Notes: a model not told the origin generated them from the letters alone. Counted from the first letter of the stretch, positions 44,534-54,803 are shown. The stretch is 64,000 nt of DNA from Favolaschia claudopus (GCA_037176885.1 JAWWNJ010000189.1:248001-312000); one strand, 5' to 3'. A program made the numbers and translations.

Positions 44534-44879
44534 ACGGCAGAAGATGAGATTTTTGCATTGTATTTACTATATGTAAGAAACCAAGCCATTTGAGATGGAG
44601 TGAGCTCGCACACAGGGTGTGATGCGAGTCGTTTCGGCGGCTTCTTGGGAGAGAGGGAAGAGGGTGACCTGTGTTCTTGAGGCACAGAGGTCGGGAGTTG
44701 TGGGACGAGCGCGTTGTGAGCGCTCGCCATCGTTGTATCCCAGCGACGAGGGACCGTGTTACTCTCGATCGGAGCCCCTGCAACACCGGGGCCGTGGAGT
44801 AGTTAGACGCATACTCGGTCCAACCGAGAGCTGTGGTTCGCAGCATAAGTATCTTAGTCTTCACACATCGTAGTAGATT
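44534..44879. other. no gene seen
   Basis: Spacer between the coding remnant and the inverted retrotransposon copy. I see no repeat or coding signal in it. Confidence 0.35.
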
Positions 44880-45760
44880 GCAAAGTAAAGATTAGATTAT
44901 GTAATGATGACAAGCGGAATATAAGGTATCAAACGTGTAAGTAAGTAATATAATAATATATGCCCGTCACAGTGCCCCCCACACGGTTGGTGCCTGCTAT
45001 GAAGCAGAAATTGAATATGCTCATCCCAGGATAGCATCACAATGGCCCCCCAAATTCTGCATCCCTAGGATGCAGAGATTCCCATCAAGGAGGAAAAAAA
45101 AAGTTGGCCAGCTTTATTGGAGAATGCGGCAGTGATGCTCTGCATTATTGGCATCTGGGAGATAGTCCAGATGCCTATCTTCAGCTGGCAGCCAGGGCGG
45201 ACTAGCAGAGCTACAGAAGGATGATGTTCCTTCGTAAACTCTGCACTGCACCTGCAGTGTGTGTTCCACAGAGATCCTCAGGCCAGCCTCTATTGCTCTC
45301 GTCTGGCAAGAGATCTGAGCTAGGGTGCATCCCGCACGCTAGGCTCTGCTAACGCTCTGCCAGCTATGAGTCACAGACTCAGGGGATGCACGCTGGGAGG
45401 GGACTAGCAGAGCTATAGCCTCCAAGCATAGACTCTGTTAGACTCTGTACTGCATCCGCAGTATCACCCTAAGAGCGCTCCAGGGCTTCCCTCCAGGCAG
45501 CAGCCTGTAGCTAGTTAGGCCAGCCTGTATTACTCCTGTCTGGCCTGCGGGGTATGTTGAGTGCATCCCTGGCGCTATAGAGCTAACGCTCCAGCAGCCT
45601 CTGAGTCTACGCTATGCATAGACTCTAGGATATGCACTCCGTATACACCCCCTACAGCCCCCCACTTTTTCTTCGTGTAGTCCATGCGAAGATGGCTGAG
45701 CAGGATCTGCACGACGAAAAATTATCACTCCCAGTTTGCAGGTTTCCTCAGCTATGGCGC
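44880..45760 (-). mobile_element. diverged inverted copy of the TGTGACGGG LTR-element 3' end
   Basis: Read on the minus strand this matches 1020-1950. It contains the CATGGACTAC...GTGGGGGGCTGTAG block, the palindromic internal tail, the GTTTGGGG-like tract before the LTR (here GTGTGGGGGGCAC), and the first 110 or so bases of the LTR starting TGTGACGGGC. Substitutions and small indels are frequent, so it is older than the copies at 1 and 13 kb. The LTR is truncated at its far side. Confidence 0.75.
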
Positions 45761-46500
45761 CGGCCGGCTGCAGCTGTGAAAAAGCGACAGTGTATCTGTT
45801 GGTTGTTGTCCTCACCTCCCTTATCCGCAGTTGGTGGTCTGGAACACTCAGCAAGGTAATCCCGCCCTTGCGGCTGTTTGAATATAAACCCAGATCAGCC
45901 AATTTGAATTTCCTTCTGAACTTGAAAATCATCGGTGCAGATTTTTTCACCAGTTGCTAATAAGCTCTAATGATTTTTAACCTATTGTAACTGCTACATG
46001 TTGACTCGACTCCCAATTCTAGGTAAGGTAATTCTATATGGTGATTCTGAGGACGCCGCACGCACCTACCCGAACGATGTTGATCTTCAGGAAACTCGGG
46101 GATGTTGCAATCCTCTGAATCGGCACGTCGGCTGCAGCATTACCCGGGAGTGTCGTAGGTCATACTAGGTGGCTAACTTGCGCCACACTGGGTTGACTGT
46201 GTCGCAGCTCGCGCGGGGCACCGCCACGAGTGTGAGTTCGACAGTGTCGCAAGTGGGGGATCCCTTACTTATCTCATGCGGTAGCGGAGGTATGGCAAGT
46301 CCGGGGTCGCCGCCCGTCTTCTCTCTCTAGCATATCACCTCTGTGGTCGTCGTCGTCGCAAGTGGGGGATCCCCAGCTGATGTAAGTGACAACTTTGGCC
46401 AATTTTGGGACAGTTGGTCGCAGAATGTGCCGAGATCAGATTTCCTTATCTCGCGTCTGATGCGGCAGCCGGAGACCGATACGGTGAGAAACACGTCAAT
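45761..46500. other. no supportable gene
   Basis: Contains a single MITE-like terminus (GTTGCTAATAAGCTCTA near 45953) and an 18-bp direct repeat GTCGCAAGTGGGGGATCC at about 46246 and 46357. No coding region recognised. Confidence 0.4.
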
Positions 46501-46680
46501 TTCCCCTTGCATTCGATACGTGCAGCGAGCGGTAGTGCGGCGCCGAGGGCACGCAATCCAGCAAAAAAAAAAAAAAAAACACGCGGGGTTTGGGGCGGAG
46601 CCCCGACAAGCTGTGCACCAGCCGTAGGGAGGGACGCGAGGGCAGCGAGCCGGCCCTGCCGAAGGCGGGGTTATGGGGTT
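46501..46680 (+). repeat. GC-rich repeat with A17 run, inverted copy at 58497-58660
   Basis: GCAGCGAGCGGTAGTGCGGC, GGGCACGCAATCCAGC, a 17-base A run, CACGCGGGGTTTGGGGCGGAG and GCCGGCCCTGCCGAAGGCGG appear in the reverse order and strand at 58497-58660. The internal A run is shortened there. The type is unknown; an A run could indicate a retroposed end, but it is internal. Confidence 0.6.
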
Positions 46681-47430
46681 TTTATTAAATTTAATTTTAA
46701 ATTAAAATTTTATGGGTTATGGCAGGTAAATATCACGTGATCTGGGCACTTTGACGCTGTAAACGAGATTTGGCCCCCCAAATTATGGGTTATCGGGTAT
46801 GACAGGTATGGGTTATGACAGTGACGACTGTACCTCTCCTTCTCCTGCCCCCACTTCACTGTCGCATTCCTTCCAGCCACTTGCCGACGTCGTTTTGTTT
46901 CTGGCACCACACATTTTTCCCCATTACCGAAAAAGTTGAAAAAACCGGGAAAATAGGCTTTAAAATTCGATTTTTCGCCCACACACCTCGTTGAGCCCCC
47001 AAAACAAATATTTCTGGCGCTTTTCCCGAAGTTTCTTATGTTAGTGTGTCATCTTGGTCTCTGACTGGCTCAAACAACCGCGAATTCCAGCCATTTCAGT
47101 CTTTTTAGAGCAAAATCTTGCAAAATCAGCCGCATTCATCCGGGAGTTGCAATTCTGGGGTTGCAAATTGTTCAAATTTCTCTGAAAAGAGGTGAGCAAA
47201 CCCGACCCAGTTTCGGCACCATTGACGAATATTTCGAGGTGTCACGCTCGATTCAGCCCAAAGACGAACTTTTAATTTCGTTTCGAGGTGTCACAGGTCA
47301 CAGGCCGGGTGAATTGACCCTTCCTTGCCTCCCACTTAGGCCGCCTCGCAAGCTCGGCTTGCCTTAGCTCCCAGTGAGGAACTGGTGAAATTCCCATTTT
47401 TAAGTTCGTCTGTATTATAGAATAAGACCA
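46681..47430. other. no supportable gene
   Basis: AT-rich palindrome (AAATTTAATTTTAAATT) near 46690 and repeated GGGTTATGACAGG words at 46770-46830. No domain-bearing ORF. Confidence 0.4.
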
Positions 47431-47611
47431 TTGAAATGAAAGGGAACCCTGTCCTTATGGGTCACGAGACTACTCGTTGGGTTTGTGTTCAAGTGCACGC
47501 AGGAAGCGATAAGAAAGGCCGGCGGAGTTACAGCGTGGGAGCACTTTTCCCAGGAGCAGCCTACTTCCTACTCTGCCCTCATCCTACCATCGACCTTACA
47601 CCTCCCTTGCT

Positions 47612-47782
47612 ATGGCAACCCCCGCAGTTCCTCAGGACCTTTATTCCTACTACACTCTCCTTCGAAGCGAACTACAGCGCGTCCACGACCGTCTTGATCG
47701 TCTTGAGTTTGGGGACACTGCAGCCTCTACTCCGAGGGCATGCCTGGCGCTTCTCCTGGGATGGCGCTCGCTGCGGCTCTGA
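47612..47782 (+). pseudogene. Gag-like N-terminal fragment next to an LTR
   Basis: It encodes MATPAVPQDLYSYYTLLRSE then LQRVHDRLDRLEFGDTAAS and stops after 56 codons. The RVHDRLDRLEFGD segment is shared with 21900-22062. It lies 80 bp upstream of an LTR of the TGTGACGGG family on the same strand. The arrangement suggests an internally deleted element in which the gag start was joined to the 3' LTR. It is probably a coiled coil; function beyond Gag is unknown. Confidence 0.45.
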
Positions 47783-47861
47783 ACCTTCAACCCCAGCCCC
47801 TACCCCTGCCATCATCGCTGTCGGCCACACCGCCATACCACTCGCCGAAACCCTCCCTACT

Positions 47862-48995
47862 TGTGACGGGTCTATATAATATTTACTTTTGCTACCTTAT
47901 ATTCCGCATGTATATATTACATAATTCTAATCTTGCTTTACACTCTACTATGATGTGAAGAGGGATCTTAAACGGCGAACCACCGATCTGCGCTAGATCC
48001 CCTGCATGGCTGAGCATCCATATAACTGCTCCCACAGCTCCAGGTTATACTCGGTGCCCACAAAAGTAACCGGAAATTCGCTTATTGCTTGCCAAATTTG
48101 TAGTATTTTCGGAAGCAAACTAGATAGGTGTAATCCTTGCTTTATTTTGGTCACATATCATACATATCATGTGTAAAGCTGCTCAGGAGAGACCGTTGTA
48201 GAGGGACAAATCTATCAGCTGTATTTTGATGGTGATCAACAAAGTCAGTGCAACACAGCTTGTTCTGGGAGGAAAATTATGGTTTTGATTTTGCAAGACT
48301 CTTCAGCATGGTGTCCTTTTGTGGGCACGAACACTCAATGTTGAAAAGAAACTGTGTACAGTTGATATCTGTAGCGTTTATTTTGACTGTCTCAGTCTGT
48401 CACTTTCAACCGATCGTCAGACAGTTATTTGGGGTGTTTTAAGCAACAATTCAATCAGTTCTGGTGTTGTTTCACCTAATAATGAACACTGATTGTGTTT
48501 AAGAGGCCTATTGCTATTGCTGCTGTCTTCAAACTTGCATAAATGTGAGTGCAAAACTGAAATTTAAGCAAAAGGTTGAAAATTCTGGTTTCCACAATTC
48601 TGGTCCAATGGTGCATCATTTGGAATGGTTCAAAGGGCTTGAAAGATATCAATAGAGCGCTAATGTAGCATGCATTGTGCAAAAATGGTCAACCATGCTT
48701 ATTTGAGCAAACAGCAACCAATTTCTTGCACAACGTTGACAACTTGGCATTGCCAAACAATAACATCATGAATTCAACTAGCTCTAGAGTGATGTAAAAA
48801 GAGAAGATCTCCAAGAAACTTAGGGAATGATCTACTCACATTGAAAGGTATGCAGCCAGGTGCAGAAACCGTGGGAAACTCACGTGATCGCGTCGAAATA
48901 TCGGCATTTCCGGTTACTTTTGTGGACACCGAGTAGGAGCCCGACCGAGGGTGACACGATCCCTCACCGAAGGGTTACAGCTAGTCTCGTAAACA
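47862..48995 (+). mobile_element. LTR of the TGTGACGGG family split by an 884-bp MITE
   Basis: Up to 48047 it follows the LTR at 1837 (TGTGACGGGTCTATATAATA, GCATGTATATATTACATAAT, AGAGGGATCT). After the MITE, GGAGCCCGACC...GGGTTACA and GTCTCG match the later LTR. It is clearly diverged from copies A and B. Its 3' boundary is uncertain. Confidence 0.65.
48050..48933. mobile_element. 884-bp MITE, ends CTCGGTGCCCACAAAAGTAA
   Basis: The inverted ends CTCGGTGCCCACAAAAGTAA and TTACTTTTGTGGACACCGAG (one mismatch) continue with CCGGAAAT on both sides. TA flanks the element (48048-48049, 48934-48935). The ends share the AAAAGTAACCG core with the approximately 525-bp family, but the outer bases differ. 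No transposase ORF. Confidence 0.8.
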
Positions 48996-49035
48996 AGACT
49001 TTATAAACTCTTTTGAAGATAGTCGTTCAAACGTA

Positions 49036-49336
49036 CAGTGGTGGCAAATAGAAATTGCCGTGGCTTTTTGGCCAAAATCTTGCCGTATACTTCACCGAGT
49101 GACCCGAAATAAAATGTAGAGATAAATATATGATACCTCTGTACTGCTTAGAACACTCAGCTATATATTATGCCCTGACAATGCATCAATAACAGGACAG
49201 TTTCTGATTATTGCCATATCTGGAAAAGCTCAATGTATCCTCAGCAAAAAAGTGTCATAATAGGGTGAAAGTACTTGAAAAACAATGCTAGTTATCACTT
49301 TGATTGACTGGAATTGAACGTCATTTGAGCTCACAA
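49036..49336 (+). mobile_element. left part of a CAGTGGTGGC-type Tc1/mariner-like element
   Basis: It begins TA-CAGTGGTGGCAAATAGAA, closely resembling CAGTGGCGGCAAAAAATAC at 60139. The trailing words GACTGGAATTGAACGTCA and TTTGAGCTCACAACC match the terminal-repeat MITE at 60342-60475. The right terminus is missing where the pogo-target repeat begins. Confidence 0.5.
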
Positions 49337-49510
49337 CCGGTTACTCATGGCGGTGGTCAGATACTGATACTGATACTGACCGGAGTTTAAACCGCGGCCC
49401 GATCAATCCCGCGGTCAAATCTGACAGATTTGACAGCTTCTCGGCCATTCCCGGCTAAGGTTCAACTTGAACAGTTGAACTGTTTCTGTTGAATCCGTTT
49501 ACAGGGGCAC
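49337..49510 (+). repeat. unoccupied paralogue of the pogo insertion target
   Basis: CCGGTTACTCATGGCGGTGG, TCAGATACTGATACTGATAC and CGGCCCGATCAATCCCGCGG run uninterrupted here. At 23075-23102 plus 25983-26095 the same sequence is split by the pogo element exactly at the TA (here 49362-49363). The target is itself a repeated sequence of unknown type. Confidence 0.8.
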
Positions 49511-49731
49511 TCGTCCACCCTCAAAATCAATGAACTAGCTACTTGACTGCTTCAGTATCTGTCTGTATACAGTATGTATAATACTTTCTTCAACTTGTGG
49601 TAGAGTAAGGTAGTGGGGACTCGGACAATGGATTCATAATTGTGCCGTTTCTTGAACCCGAGTTACACTGGTGAGTGTATATGTGCTCAGTAAGGCATAC
49701 GGCTAGGAACCGGCTCTAATAGGTTGATTGT

Positions 49732-50468
49732 CACTGTGCCCAGGCAAGGTCTTGAATTTCATGATGTTGGTCATGACCTAAAGTCGGGAAAATCATGACA
49801 GTTTAGTTTGAAATTCATGTTGGTTCATCATGAATTCATGACGAAACGTTAGGATTGGGGGGTCATGAAATTCCTAACAAGTTTGGGCCTCTTCCTGACG
49901 TTTTTCCATGACGGTTTGTCAGGAATTTCAAAGGGAAACATGAGGAAAATTAGATGGCACGAAGCAAAATAATGTCGGATAATCATTGAGGCTTTCGCTG
50001 GGAATCGAACCTGCGACCACGTGGCCTACGAATCTCGTTAGCCGCATGCCTCACTCCAATTAGGCCAAGAGGGCTTTGCAGGACATGTTCTGTTACACCA
50101 TACATGTAGCAACGCATACATATATCCCACCCTTCTCATACCGATTGCATCCCCTTTCGGGTCGCAATCTTGCCGCAATTTTCAAACTCAGTAAAGAGCA
50201 ACAGAGTAGGCATATCAGTGACATAAATATTCACTCAATACATCTTGTAGACTTGTATATCAAGGATGTGGACTTTGCAAAATTCAGCTGGATTTTTCAT
50301 GATGAATTTCATGATGTTCTGCCATGAATTCATGTCCTCATAAAAATGGCTTTTGGGCCGTCATGAAAGCCATCTTGAAATTCATGATGTGCTTCATGAC
50401 AAAACATCATGAAATTTGAAATTCATGACGATTAGTTTTGAAATGCATGACGGATCCTTCGCACAGTG
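49732..50468. mobile_element. 737-bp inverted-repeat element rich in TTCATGA words with tRNA-like core
   Basis: The ends CACTGTGCCCAGG and CCTTCGCACAGTG are inverted. Palindromic words (TTCATGATG, AATTCATGA, CATGACG) recur about 20 times near both ends. The centre holds a tRNA-like segment on the minus strand. A target duplication could not be fixed. The plan mirrors the 18544-19098 element. Confidence 0.6.
49988..50075 (-). ncRNA. tRNA-like segment with A and B boxes inside a DNA element
   Basis: On the minus strand it reads TTGGCCTAATTGGAGTGAGG (A-box region) and GCAGGTTCGATTCCCAGCG (B box, T-loop). The length is about 85 nt. The acceptor ends do not pair, so a functional tRNA is unlikely; a pol III promoter relic is possible. 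Confidence 0.5.
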
Positions 50469-52411
50469 TGTACAGCAGCTAGAACTTGGTAATCCGGGTC
50501 AATTCAACCAGCCTTATCGGGATTGATTGCTGGATATAAGTTGATTGAATGTGCACAGAATGTCCAGCTCCCGGACTCACAATTACACAATCCACCTGTA
50601 TAAATGCAGGGGAATTTCTGGGGAAGGCCATACTAGTAGGATTATCAAACATGACCATTAATATGATTATGAACACCAAGTGAAGAACAAGGCCTCTAAA
50701 TATATCAAGAATCAGGAAGAGTACATTCATACTGAAGGTAAATGGGCGGAGGATCTGATCAAACATTGAACAAAATCTCAAGGCTTCATTTATGTTTGTG
50801 CTTCCCAGAAATGATCCTGAACGAACATGACCGGCATTTGCCGGTCCTGATCTTGCGGTAAATTGGATATGATTTCGGTTGGTACTTGAGTATCATGCCT
50901 TCCCTAGAAGTATGTCAAGCACTTTGGCCGCCCTAAGAGTCGAGAAAATGGGATGAATCTAGGGAAATTGACGGAAACAGGGTGGAAAGCAGTTTGAACC
51001 AACGAGCTGCCGTGATTGATCTTGGATTCAAACTCCGGTCAGTATCTGGAGAGCTGATGGCAATGAAGTGGTCTACAACCAGAGCATATTTGCAGCTGTA
51101 GATATTTGGGGAGTTTTTTTCACACTCGGGGACCATTCTCCCTTTATCTCAGGCTTTTTCACTCTAAGATGAGTATTCTTTGGCCTTTATTTCAGTATCT
51201 GGCCAGCAGACGGCAAGCCGTAACGTGTGGGATCCGAGTTATGACAGCAGCGCGAAAAGCCGATGTCGGCCGAAAATGGATTGAGAAGTGTCCCCGAGAT
51301 CCCCGAATCTCCCTCAGTCTCCCGCAATATTTTCGTTTCTTTATTTTCTTTATTTTTTTATTTTTGTCCACCGCAGCCCAAAATCCTAATACATCTGCTC
51401 TCCCACCTTCTCCGCTACATAGTACACCGTCGTTCCTCGTTCTATAGTCCCAAATGCAGGATCCTACAGCACTGGCTGCTCTCTATCGTCGACGTGTCGC
51501 TCTCCTCGCCGCCGCAAATGCAGTGTTATTCTACTCCTCTCAAATGCTCGGCCTCGAGAAACCTCCATCTCGTCCAATGCATACGTCGATACTGACTGGA
51601 CAAAAATGGCTAGACGAAGTACTCCAAGGACATCCTGATCGCTGTCATCGTGAGCTTGGGATGTCGGCTCTAGAATTTGCGCTTCTCTGGGTGGAACTAG
51701 TGAATCTGGGAGATTTGACAGACAGTCGGTCTGTGAGGGCCCCGGAAAAGCTCGCAATATTCGTGTACTGGCTAGTTCACGGCAGTAGCCAACGGGAGCT
51801 GCAGGAACGGTTCCAGCGCTCGGGCGACACCATCAGCAAGTACGTCAATAAGGGCCTCGAACTTTTCACCTCCGCCTTCCTCGACAAATACCTTCATGAA
51901 CCAGCCAACGAGACTCCGCAGCACATCCGCGACAACCCTCGATGGTACCCTTGGTTCAAATACTGCCGTGGAGCCGTCGACGGCGTCCATTTCCTTGCCT
52001 ATGTACTGGAGCAACACATCCTACGCAACCGCGACCGCCATGGTGAAATAACGCAAAATACTTTGGCTGCAAGCGATTTTGAGATGCGATTTGTACATGT
52101 CATGGCTGGGTACGAGGGAACAGCAGCTGATGGACTTCTTTTTGACCATGCTCGTCGTCACGGCTTCTCTTTGCCCGAGGGCTGCTATTATCTTGCCGAC
52201 GCAGGCTTCCCGAACTGTGACATGCTCCTTGCGCCATATCGTGGGGTCCGATACCACCTCAAGGAATGGAAGCGTGGAAATCGGCGGTACGCTTTTATTA
52301 ATTTGTTCACACCGCAAGCTGACATCGGCAAAAGACCGCAGACACCGCAAGAGCTTTTCAACCTTCGGCATGCCCAGCTTCGCAATGTCATTGAGCGCAT
52401 CTTCGGCGTGT

Positions 52412-52418
52412 TACTGTA
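52412..52418 (+). other. TA-CTG-TA footprint in the transposase gene
   Basis: The family motif FGVL-KRRFR is restored if TACTGTA is reduced to TA. TA plus 3 terminal bases plus TA is the typical scar left by excision of a Tc1/mariner-type element. CTG matches the terminal bases of the CTGTAGCAC MITE inserted 85 bp downstream and of the CTGTACTATT family. Confidence 0.65.
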
Positions 52419-52502
52419 AAGCGGCGCTTCCGTGTACTCATCGCGCGGCCTGAGATGGGTTACCGGCAACAGGCTCTGATGGTTGGCGCTGCAGCAGCAC
52501 TA

Positions 52503-53120
52503 CTGTAGCACTTTGTATGGGTAAAACGTAACGCGTAACGCCCGCCCTGTTTCGTTTCAACGGTAACGCATAACGGTCGGGTGGTTTCCCTGAGGACTGC
52601 GTGACATACAAAGATGTCGAATTATCATGTTTGTGGCTGTAAAATCTAGCTGACTCTACTGCTATAACCCTCCTCCTCCTCACTGCACTCAATTGGCACT
52701 CTCTACAATCTTCGTCAAGATAGAACCGGTACGGTGCATCGGAAGGTGTACCAGAAGCTGGCCGAGGTAGTTTAACTAGTCGCGCGAAGAGGGCTTGTGG
52801 TGGACCCGTCGCTGGTTTAGGTGTCTGAGCGTGCGCCACGGCGCAGTGTTCATGAAAAAAAAGAAAAGAAAAAGTGTATTACGGAGCCCGTAACAGGAGA
52901 AATGCAATCACAAAGGGCTATGGATACAAAGAAAGCATAAACGAGAGCTAAAAATTGCCCAGAATCCGTTCAACGTTTGGAAATAGATTTTATCGGTGTT
53001 TGCCCGCCCGTTTCCGAAATTCTATGATGTCACGCATAACGCTGAGGCCGTTTCTGGTTTCCATGCGTAGCGTTTCCAGTTACGCTCGAGGGTCTGTTTC
53101 ACCCACACAAAGTGCTACAG
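52503..53120. mobile_element. 618-bp MITE in the Harbinger transposase, ends CTGTAGCACTTTG
   Basis: The inverted ends CTGTAGCACTTTGTATGGGT and ACCCACACAAAGTGCTACAG have one mismatch, and the flanking TA pairs (52501-52502, 53121-53122) rejoin the codons for AAALHNF when removed. A minus-strand frame inside has no recognised domain. A degraded copy lies at 14661-15890. Confidence 0.85.
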
Positions 53121-53569
53121 TACACAATTTCCTCCGCATCCATGAGCCGATAAATGATCTCGACGAAGACGTGGAATACGATGTCGAAGGGCATCCATTC
53201 CTGGCAGCACCAGAGCATAACGAGCAGGATGTACCAGTTATTGCAATTGATCAGGTGGAGAAGACGAGAGCGGATGCGCGACGGGATCGAATTGCACAGG
53301 CAATGTGGAACGATTATATACTAGATCACCCCGACTTGCAGTAATAAACACATTTGAATTTTGGTAATCGTTACAATTGTTTCTACGAGAATGCGGGTAA
53401 TGCTACAATACTATTTGAGACACAGAGGATACAATGCGAGTTGGAGACACCGATACAGGAACAGAAAAACAACAAACAGCGAGAGTGGAGACTGAGAATC
53501 AAATCGACGAGAAAAAGTCTGGGTTATCGTGAGCAACGAGAAATAGAACTTAAGGAGGACTCAACGCAC

Positions 53570-54190
53570 CTAGTAATCATCTGGCACCGCAATTCCTGCC
53601 TCTTCCAAGATTCCAGCAATGATTCCTCTGCGACGTTCCGGACGATCTTCGGCAATAAAGCCGCGTGCAAAAGCGGGATCCTTGCTGAGCGCACGAAGCA
53701 CACGTTGATAGAGTCGGCCATTTGGGTCCGGGGGGAGCAAAGAATCGTCCTTGAGAATGGCGACGACTTCGTTGACATAAGAAGTGTCGGCGGAGGTGAC
53801 GAGTGGTTTTCCGACGGCAGCTGCGAGGTCTTTCATCGAGTCTGCAAGCTGGCTGCCGGCCTGTGCATTGCGACGTGCGGTGGTGGTGGAGGTGCTGCTG
53901 GAGCCAGACTCTCTTCGTTTACGGCCGTTGTTGCTGTCGGCGTCGTCATCGTCGTCATCGTCGCTGTCAGCGCGTGTACGCTTGCTATTGGATTGTCTGC
54001 GGCTCGGAGGAGACTGCAGTACATTAGGAACAGGTTGGGCGTATAGAGAAAAGGACGCACCGGGCGGAGTTCATCATCATATGCACCTCCATCTGCGTCT
54101 TTATCTCCGGGAAGACCGTCGTCAGGTTCGTTGCGCCTCCATCTCGTGGACTTTTGACTGGGGCTCAGGCCTGAGCGCTGAGCATGGTTA
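53570..54190 (-). pseudogene. Harbinger accessory protein, C-terminal part (Myb/SANT-like partner)
   Basis: In Harbinger elements a Myb/SANT-like protein assists nuclear import and DNA binding of the transposase. Here the minus strand encodes QKSTRWRRNEPDDGLPGDKD, a 47-nt GT-AG intron (54014-54060, with CTAAT branch site), then SPPSRRQSNSKRTRADSDDD, a Ser/Thr-rich linker and a C-terminal domain (PLVTSADTSYVNEVVAILKD, RVLRALSKDPAFARGF). The stop is at 53570. The Myb domain itself is missing: the frame ends at the junction with a transposase fragment near 54190. Assignment rests on position, tail-to-tail orientation and composition, not on a visible Myb repeat. Confidence 0.5.
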
Positions 54191-54194
54191 GCAA

Positions 54195-54383
54195 GCGTGT
54201 TGGATGGACAATGCCAAGATACATCACGGGGCAGCCGTCCGGGAGCTCTGCGATGAATACGGTGAGAAATCTTGCAATGTTCATGCCAGCAGATGCTGAC
54301 CGGTCACAGGTGTACGCCTCATCTATCTTCCCCCATACTCTCCGGACTTTGTGTTGGTAGCAGCGCAGGAACAGTCAATCTGA
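54195..54383 (+). pseudogene. Tc1/mariner (DDE_3) transposase fragment
   Basis: Exon ACWMDNAKIHHGAAVRELCD-EY is joined by a 48-nt GT-AG intron (54262-54309) to GVRLIYLPPYSPDF, then degenerates to a stop at 54383. The DNAKIHHG and LPPYSPDF motifs are those of the second catalytic Asp and the region before the third acidic residue in IS630/Tc1 DDE_3 transposases. N-terminal DNA-binding and first catalytic segments are missing. It truncates the Harbinger accessory gene. Confidence 0.7.
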
Positions 54384-54608
54384 TGAAGTAATCGAACGAT
54401 TGAATGGATTGTGCTCACGATCGGAAGGATTGAAAGATTTGGTAGTTACTGTACAATCTGATAGCTAAAGTTTTGTTTGGCTTTAATTGTAAAACTATTT
54501 AATTAGTTTGACAAATGGCGGCGGCGGCGTGGGCACGTTGCCGCCCTTAGAGCATCCGTCGTACGACTACGCAGTAGGGTGCAGGACGCCGGCGGAAAAC
54601 AATGCGTG

Positions 54609-54764
54609 TGTTGGATATCGACTCCGGGGCAGCGACGCGCAGAGGCGGGATGAGTGCAAAAGACAAAAGAATCGATGATTTTGCGTGACTAATTTACATG
54701 AGGCTACCGCGTGTTGAACGCGGATCTACGGACCGTCTCGGCTGGACGCCAACACACTTCAACA
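54609..54764 (-). repeat. 3' LTR of element C
   Basis: 156 bp, TGTTGGATATCGACTCC to ACACACTTCAACA on the plus strand; no difference seen from the partner at 56245. Confidence 0.85.
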
Positions 54765-54803
54765 CACCCCCGCAGACGAGACACCCCCGTAGTCTGAAAA
54801 ATC

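Larger units (their letters stand above)
51454..53343 (+). pseudogene. Harbinger (HARBI1-like, DDE_Tnp_4) transposase, interrupted
   Basis: This transposase would cut and paste its element at 3-bp targets. From the ATG at 51454 (MQDPTALAALYRRRVALLAA) it has an HTH-like segment (GSSQRELQERFQRSGDTISK) and the catalytic motifs YCRGAVDGVHF (first Asp), YYLADAGFPNCDMLLAPYRG (second Asp) and LRNVIERIFGVL (Glu). The frame stops at 52419 because TA-CTG-TA at 52412-52418 adds 5 nt in place of a single TA. Beyond it the family sequence KRRFRVLIARPEMGYRQQAL continues in the shifted frame up to AAAAL, where a 618-bp MITE sits (52503-53120). The C-terminus (HNFLRIHEPINDLDEDVEYD, to stop at 53343) follows. 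The uninterrupted ancestor would be about 420 aa. The catalytic core is intact, but the open frame is truncated. Confidence 0.85.
50820..54190. mobile_element. PIF/Harbinger transposon with two convergent genes, damaged
   Basis: The element holds a DDE_Tnp_4 transposase on the plus strand and a partner ORF on the minus strand, with stops at 53343 and 53570, the usual two-gene plan of Harbinger elements. Its left flank is repeated at 26929-27541. It is damaged by a 618-bp MITE, a 5-nt footprint-like insertion and loss of the partner gene's N-terminus at a Tc1/mariner fragment. Precise termini and 3-bp target duplication were not identified. Confidence 0.7.

Noticed and set aside
49988..50075. 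functional tRNA gene
   Set aside because: A and B boxes are present but the acceptor ends do not pair and it sits inside a transposon-like element.
52438..52839. 133-codon minus-strand frame within the 618-bp MITE
   Set aside because: It crosses the MITE boundary into the Harbinger exon and is not kept in the degraded copy at 14.7-15.9 kb.
54195..54383. functional Tc1/mariner transposase
   Set aside because: Only the region around the second catalytic Asp and the LPPYSPDF motif remains; N-terminal and C-terminal parts are missing.
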